In this document: one piece after another, positions 60,649 to 64,000 of the stretch | Position numbering within the stretch: the first letter of the stretch is position 1 | Layout of the letters: every line of letters starts with the position of its first letter | DNA from: a virus | Virus record (IMG/VR): IMGVR_UViG_3300021963_000114 | Coordinates: 1-64,000 of that record | DNA length: 64,000 bases | Strand: one strand, 5' to 3' | Program-made: the position numbers and the translations under genes | Notes under the pieces: generated by a model | The model's input: the letters and a program-made list of their open reading frames with translations, nothing else | Told to the model about the DNA's origin: nothing | Databases searched by the model: none

Positions 60649-61023
60649 TTATTTTTTTACTTTTACAAATTTGTGGAAATTTGGTGGTTTCCATCCTTCT
60701 GGTTTTAAGATCTTACCATCTTCTCTGCGAATAACTTTTCCAGTCACCTTATCAATTTTGGCAAGATTGGATTCTGCACCCTCGTCCCAGATTTTTTCAC
60801 AATCCCAGCCACGTGAATGCATGTAGCCTACGATAACCCAAATCATATCAAAACATGCATCAATTGTTTCTGCGTCATCTTTAGCACGAAGTGCATCAAT
60901 ATATTCACGATACTCTTCGTCAATTAAACTAGAGTAAAGATCTGCTTGGTCATAATTATCTTCTCCAACTTTTTGTCCAGCTGAACGCATGAAAACATGA
61001 ACATCGGTAAATACTTTACTCAT
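60649..61023 (-). CDS. MazG-like nucleotide pyrophosphohydrolase
   Basis: 124 aa with the all-alpha NTP-PPase pattern: FMRSAGQKVGEDNYDQADLY, then LIDEEYREYIDALRAKDDAE (EExxE-like) and IDACFDMIWVIVGYMHSRGW (ExxD-like: D-A-C-F-D). The acidic residues bind magnesium. Removes pyrophosphate from (d)NTPs or related alarmones. The C-terminal ILKPEGWKPPNFHKFVK is an additional tail common in phages. Overlaps the next gene by 4 bases. Confidence 0.82.
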   Translation of the reverse strand: MSKVFTDVHVFMRSAGQKVGEDNYDQADLYSSLIDEEYREYIDALRAKDDAETIDACFDMIWVIVGYMHSRGWDCEKIWDEGAESNLAKIDKVTGKVIRREDGKILKPEGWKPPNFHKFVKVKK

Positions 61024-61310
61024 TTGTTTCTCTCCGTATCAAAATAAAATCCTGAATGGTTTATTTCATCGGGGTTGTATTTAGTTTCAGTAGGTGTTTG
61101 GAATTCTTCATTGTACCATTCTTGGTCTGAAGGTTCATCTACGATGTAATCTAAAACTCCTTGCGGATAATATCCACAACCACGAATAAACAAATCAAAA
61201 TGTTCTAGAACATTGTCTAGACTATCAACGTAAAATTCATAATTTACTTTGGTGCCATCTGGCTTACCATAAAGATCTGTATGTTCTGCAATTAGTGTAA
61301 ACTTAGGCAT
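61020..61310 (-). CDS. 96-aa protein, unknown
   Basis: MPKFTLIAEHTDLYGKPDGT, then beta-rich YEFYVDSLDNVLEHFDLFIR and a Glu/Asp-rich end (DEPSDQEWYNEEFQTPTETK). No family recognised. It belongs to the four-gene run with MazG-like and HAD genes by 4-8 base overlaps. Confidence 0.55.
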   Translation of the reverse strand: MPKFTLIAEHTDLYGKPDGTKVNYEFYVDSLDNVLEHFDLFIRGCGYYPQGVLDYIVDEPSDQEWYNEEFQTPTETKYNPDEINHSGFYFDTERNK

Positions 61311-61473
61311 AGTCCTGCTCCATAAATTTAATTTTATCTTTAAGTTCTTGGTTTTCGTCTGTAAGTCTCAAAACTTGAGCATAAAGATATGCTACAGCTT
61401 CCTCGATCTCATTGGGACAAATTTTGTTATTGATATCTTCAATATGATTCTCAATCTGTTTTTGTGTTTTCAT
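61303..61473 (-). CDS. 56-aa coiled-coil protein
   Basis: From ATG 61473: MKTQKQIENHIEDINNKICP, NEIEEAVAYLYAQVLRLTDE, NQELKDKIKFMEQDYA. Heptad-like pattern from residue 22 on. The gene overlaps the 96-aa gene by 8 bases and follows the AbrB-like gene by overlap of 23 bases. Unknown function; it may bind the nearby AbrB-like protein. Confidence 0.55.
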   Translation of the reverse strand: MKTQKQIENHIEDINNKICPNEIEEAVAYLYAQVLRLTDENQELKDKIKFMEQDYA

Positions 61474-61636
61474 CTTTCTTCCTCAAAGTCCAACTTCCAT
61501 CTTTATTGTCAATCCATTCGAGGACATCTCCCTCTTTCCATCCTGCAGATTCCATCAGGTCGTCAGGGAATTCCAAAATTTGCTCGCCAGTTGCAGGGTC
61601 TTCCTGTACTTCTATGGTCCATCGTGTCTTACTCAT
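61451..61636 (-). CDS. 61-aa AbrB-like small protein
   Basis: From ATG 61636 (SD GGAGA): MSKTRWTIEVQEDPATGEQI, LEFPDDLMESAGWKEGDVLE, WIDNKDGSWTLRKKDE. The pattern l-P-x-x-l-h-x-x-x-G-h-x-x-G-D-x-h is that of the SpoVT-AbrB/MazE swapped-hairpin DNA-binding fold. It is related to the 50-aa protein at 56.5 kb (GWKEGD). Likely a transcription regulator or antitoxin-like protein; no toxin neighbour is seen. Confidence 0.65.
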   Translation of the reverse strand: MSKTRWTIEVQEDPATGEQILEFPDDLMESAGWKEGDVLEWIDNKDGSWTLRKKDENTKTD

Positions 61637-61964
61637 AATGTATCTCCAACCAATTAGTTTCTTCTGGTAGAATCTCCATGGAGACTCCATTCTTTTCAGC
61701 TCGATCAATCATACCATTGAGTACAGAACCACCATACGCATTCGTTCCATAACAACCTTTATGACAATCATAGATTGAACCAGAACTACCCTCAAAGGAA
61801 TACATGTTCCCCTCAAGAGTAGCTCTAGTAATACCACTGTTTAGTTTCCAAGAGTCAGACCCAGCATATCCACCATACCAACAAGCAAAAACTTTATGAA
61901 TAGGTGGAACATCCTTGCCAGTAATCTTAACGACTACCCATTTGTCTGGTGTATAATCACTCAT
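61629..61964 (-). CDS. 111-aa protein, unknown
   Basis: MSDYTPDKWVVVKITGKDVP, then HKVFACWYGGYAGSDSWKLN, YSFEGSSGSIYDCHKGCYGT. Beta-rich with the pair of Cys in YDCHKGCYG, reminiscent of small phage proteins of no known role. Overlaps both neighbours (4 and 8 bases). Confidence 0.6.
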   Translation of the reverse strand: MSDYTPDKWVVVKITGKDVPPIHKVFACWYGGYAGSDSWKLNSGITRATLEGNMYSFEGSSGSIYDCHKGCYGTNAYGGSVLNGMIDRAEKNGVSMEILPEETNWLEIHYE

Positions 61965-62893
61965 ACTTCAACCACTTTCAATTCAAAACGATCTGCACGA
62001 TCTTCGTAGTTGATATAACCACGAGGATTGCACACAACACGAGTGGAACCAATCATGTAGTCAAAGTCTTCATGAGTATGACCATGAGTCCACAACTTAA
62101 TTCCTGGACGCTGCAAAATAAATTCGTTTAGATTGCTGCTATATCCACCATTCATCAGTGTCTCATCTTTGTAACGAGGATGGGTAGAAGATTTACTTGG
62201 AGCATGGTGACCAACCACAACAATTTTCATTGATAGTGGCGTATCCACATACACATGCTCAACAAACTTAATCATCTTCTTGTGGTCTTCAACTGCATCT
62301 TCAGGACACCATGTCGCAGGTTCTTCTTTGAATTTGAATCCATCTTGAACAGTGCGATTGATGTCTCCAACTTTCTCAGTGACGTAGTTACCATTCTCAT
62401 CTTTCTTGTAAACGGGAACTTTACGTGTAAGTATACGATTACTGTTTGCACAAATACGAAAGTCATTCATCATGCCACGGATATGTGCAAGAGTTACAGG
62501 ATCTTCGTTATTCATATCAGTCCACAAAGTGCCACCGATGAAACGAACACCATCAATGTCAACAGTTTCTTTATCAAGAAAATGGACATTACTTAGCATG
62601 TTTGATGCCAGCATCGAGCGAATTTTGTTGGCACTCTCAGCAACGTCGCCATGATAATGCTCATGGTTACCCATTACATAAACCACATGGGGAAACTGAA
62701 AACTGCAACGCTTAAAGAAGTCAACGATGCGACTGCTCCGTGAACCTTCCATAAAATTGTTAGGATCTGGGCGACCGATGTCTCTGGCAACACAAATGTC
62801 ACCACTTAAAATTAATACGTCAGCATTCTGATCGTTCTTCAGATTGATATCTCCGAACTCAAGATGCAGATCGCTACAGATTGCTACTTTCAT
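61961..62893 (-). CDS. Metallophosphoesterase
   Basis: 310 aa with the calcineurin-like motifs in order: ICSDLHLEFG (D-x-H, about 8-10), LSGDIC (GD, about 30), VMGNHEHYHG (GNHE, about 75), VVVGHHAPSK (GHH, about 223) and WTHGHTHEDF (GHTH, about 269). A two-metal phosphoesterase; the substrate may be nucleotides, nucleic acids or phosphoproteins. Middle region (about 150-200) is longer than usual. Part of the nucleotide-metabolism run. Confidence 0.85.
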   Translation of the reverse strand: MKVAICSDLHLEFGDINLKNDQNADVLILSGDICVARDIGRPDPNNFMEGSRSSRIVDFFKRCSFQFPHVVYVMGNHEHYHGDVAESANKIRSMLASNMLSNVHFLDKETVDIDGVRFIGGTLWTDMNNEDPVTLAHIRGMMNDFRICANSNRILTRKVPVYKKDENGNYVTEKVGDINRTVQDGFKFKEEPATWCPEDAVEDHKKMIKFVEHVYVDTPLSMKIVVVGHHAPSKSSTHPRYKDETLMNGGYSSNLNEFILQRPGIKLWTHGHTHEDFDYMIGSTRVVCNPRGYINYEDRADRFELKVVEV

Positions 62894-63060
62894 TTCACTT
62901 CCTCATAAAATTTATCCAGAGTTCCCTCGTGGATCATATGTGCTTTCTTACGACCAATTTTCATGGAGTTCCAGTGACCATTACCATTCTTTTTAGAGAT
63001 TAACTTGATAACGATTCCTGATGTCTTGGCTTTCAACATCATTCCTGGCTTGTATGTCAT
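62890..63060 (-). CDS. 56-aa conserved phage protein, SH3-like
   Basis: From ATG 63060: MTYKPGMMLKAKTSGIVIKL, ISKKNGNGHWNSMKIGRKKA, HMIHEGTLDKFYEEVK. The pattern (YKPG-x-h-x-A-K-x-S-G ... W-x-x-x-x-I-G-R-K-x-x-H-M-I) fits small KOW/SH3-like phage proteins. Ends overlapping the metallophosphoesterase start by 4 bases. Confidence 0.6.
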   Translation of the reverse strand: MTYKPGMMLKAKTSGIVIKLISKKNGNGHWNSMKIGRKKAHMIHEGTLDKFYEEVK

Positions 63061-63266
63061 TTACAATTACCACCAAAATATTCAATTAAAACTTCCAATG
63101 AAGGAAGCAACTTAAACTGTGAGTTATACGCATCATCTTTATGAAGATACTTACCTTCCTCAACGTGAGCACGCAGTTCTTCTTTTAGATAAGCATACTG
63201 ATCTTGCAATGTTGCAAGAGTAATGCCATCGGCGACTTCGAAGGGAATAGTTAAACCTTTGTTCAT
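63057..63266 (-). CDS. 69-aa conserved T4-like protein, unknown
   Basis: From ATG 63266: MNKGLTIPFEVADGITLATL, QDQYAYLKEELRAHVEEGKY, LHKDDAYNSQFKLLPSLEVL. A helical small protein recurrent in aquatic T4-like phages with no known role. Promoter copy 3 puts the predicted +1 at its ATG. Confidence 0.65.
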   Translation of the reverse strand: MNKGLTIPFEVADGITLATLQDQYAYLKEELRAHVEEGKYLHKDDAYNSQFKLLPSLEVLIEYFGGNCK

Positions 63267-63272
63267 AATATA

Positions 63273-63301
63273 ATTATACCTTAATTACCAATAAATGTAA
63301 A
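63273..63301 (-). promoter_or_regulatory. Promoter copy 3 of 3 (TTTACA-17-TATAAT), start at ATG
   Basis: Minus strand: TTTACA (63301-63296), 17 bases, TATAAT (63278-63273), TATATT and ATGA. Spacer partly different from copies 1 and 2, but the 15 bases from -10 to ATG are identical. Confidence 0.7.
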
Positions 63302-63989
63302 GAACTTTATTTTTCCTTACGCCATGTCCTTGCAAAGTTATTCTTTGGTCTTTTGCAAAGGTAGAAGCACCTACACGATGTAGGTAACGATCTTTTGCAA
63401 TAATTAAATCGCCCTTTTTGTATGACAATGTAACTGGGTCTTTGAGATCGCAGTCGCAGTCATCGCCAAGAAGTCCATGATGTTTTTTGCAATAAAACTC
63501 AGGTTCTTCTTTATACTTGGAATATGTCTGAGGATAATATTCATAGGTAAAATTCCCCTCAGTGAGCATTAGCGTATACGTAAACACTTCATCAAAGTAG
63601 TCAAATCTCATGTAATCGGGAAACGCATGCTCATATGGGTAACGCAACTTCTCATCATCATAGTGCCAGATGCGTGGAGTTTCCTGTGTGACGATTTGAT
63701 ATCCAGGTCTACTAAAACCCTTCATGTATCGAACAGCATATACACCATAAAGATCCTGTAGTTTTGTATGTAAGATTGATTGCCCAAAACTATCCGTGTC
63801 AAATGTTTCTGAATAGTTTTTCCATGCAGCGTCACGATCGAAGTTCGTTGAGATTAAATGACGATAGAAACTATTACCAAGTACGTGAATGTCCTTGTAG
63901 AATTTCCAACTATTCTCACGTTCTTTGACTTCTGCTACAATCAAGTCGCAGTCAGCGTCAGAAATGAAAGACTCTTTAATCTCAACCAT
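63285..63989 (-). CDS. 2OG-Fe(II) oxygenase-type protein
   Basis: 234 aa: starts MVEIKESFISDADCDLIVAE (typical oxygenase N-terminus), then VRYMKGFSRPGYQIVTQETP, RIWHYDDEK with H-x-D iron ligands (H and D in WHYDDE, about 109-111), SYKKGDLIIAKDRYLHRVGA with the distal His (about 207), and QRITLQGHG with the 2OG-binding Arg. A Cys cluster CKKHHGLLGDDCDCDLKD lies between the ligands, an unusual insertion. Non-haem iron oxygenases are frequent in aquatic phages; the substrate here is not known. Confidence 0.8.
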   Translation of the reverse strand: MVEIKESFISDADCDLIVAEVKERENSWKFYKDIHVLGNSFYRHLISTNFDRDAAWKNYSETFDTDSFGQSILHTKLQDLYGVYAVRYMKGFSRPGYQIVTQETPRIWHYDDEKLRYPYEHAFPDYMRFDYFDEVFTYTLMLTEGNFTYEYYPQTYSKYKEEPEFYCKKHHGLLGDDCDCDLKDPVTLSYKKGDLIIAKDRYLHRVGASTFAKDQRITLQGHGVRKNKVLYIYW

Positions 63990-64000
63990 AATCAGTGCAC

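Overview
The window is a piece of a T4-like myovirus genome (contractile tail, low GC, densely packed genes with short overlaps). T4-type virion genes are recognisable in almost unbroken runs: tail sheath gp18, large terminase gp17, neck gp15/gp14/gp13, baseplate gp8, gp6, gp25, PAAR tip, gp5, a gp27-type hub, gp53, gp48, head completion gp4, a gp54-type tube initiator, small terminase gp16, gp26, gp51 and a gp29-type tape measure. They are followed by gp32, gp59 and gp33. The gene set (DUF4815 giant protein, S74 chaperone fibres, PhoH, MazG-like, metallophosphoesterase, 2OG oxygenases) is that of aquatic T4-like phages. The host cannot be named. A phage-encoded, circularly permuted tmRNA with the tag ANDAQFALAA and a DctP-type protein fit a proteobacterial host, but this is inference.

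Layout. 1-17.9 kb (minus): gp18 (cut by the left edge), gp17, gp15, gp14, gp13, then a block of fibre or appendage genes. 18.0-24.0 kb: an accessory cassette inside the fibre region. It holds a 2OG-like protein (plus strand), an AsnB-like PP-loop ATPase, a DctP/TRAP-type solute-binding protein without signal peptide, a 104-aa protein, a radical SAM/SPASM enzyme, a 369-aa protein and a 122-aa protein with 17 cysteines in (Asn/Ala)-Cys repeats. 24.0-45.2 kb (minus): S74 fibre, DUF4815 giant protein and the whole baseplate set. At 45.2 kb transcription diverges: gp4 to the tape measure run on the plus strand to 50.1 kb, ending at a bidirectional terminator. 50.2-64 kb (minus): gp32/gp59/gp33, many small proteins, ClpP-like protease, SleB-type and GH19 lysins, the tmRNA, RecB-like nuclease, PhoH, nucleotide-metabolism enzymes and a 2OG oxygenase.

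How it works together. The late genes carry T4-late-like boxes (TATAAATA and variants). Three genes of the 50-64 kb block share an almost identical promoter whose -10 box lies 6 bases before the ATG, which suggests leaderless mRNAs. The gp26/gp51 pair directly upstream of the tape measure carries a T8 slippery run with an upstream GGAGG. It looks like a -1 frameshift tail-chaperone pair like lambda G/GT.

Most notable: (1) the Cys-rich protein plus radical SAM/SPASM plus PP-loop cassette, which looks like a phage-borne peptide-modification (RiPP-like) system tied to the virion; (2) the permuted two-piece tmRNA, about 1.2 kb from a ClpP-like protease; (3) the gp26-gp51 frameshift signal; (4) the repeated leaderless-type promoter; (5) one GGxGY repeat family shared by sheath, neck and baseplate proteins.
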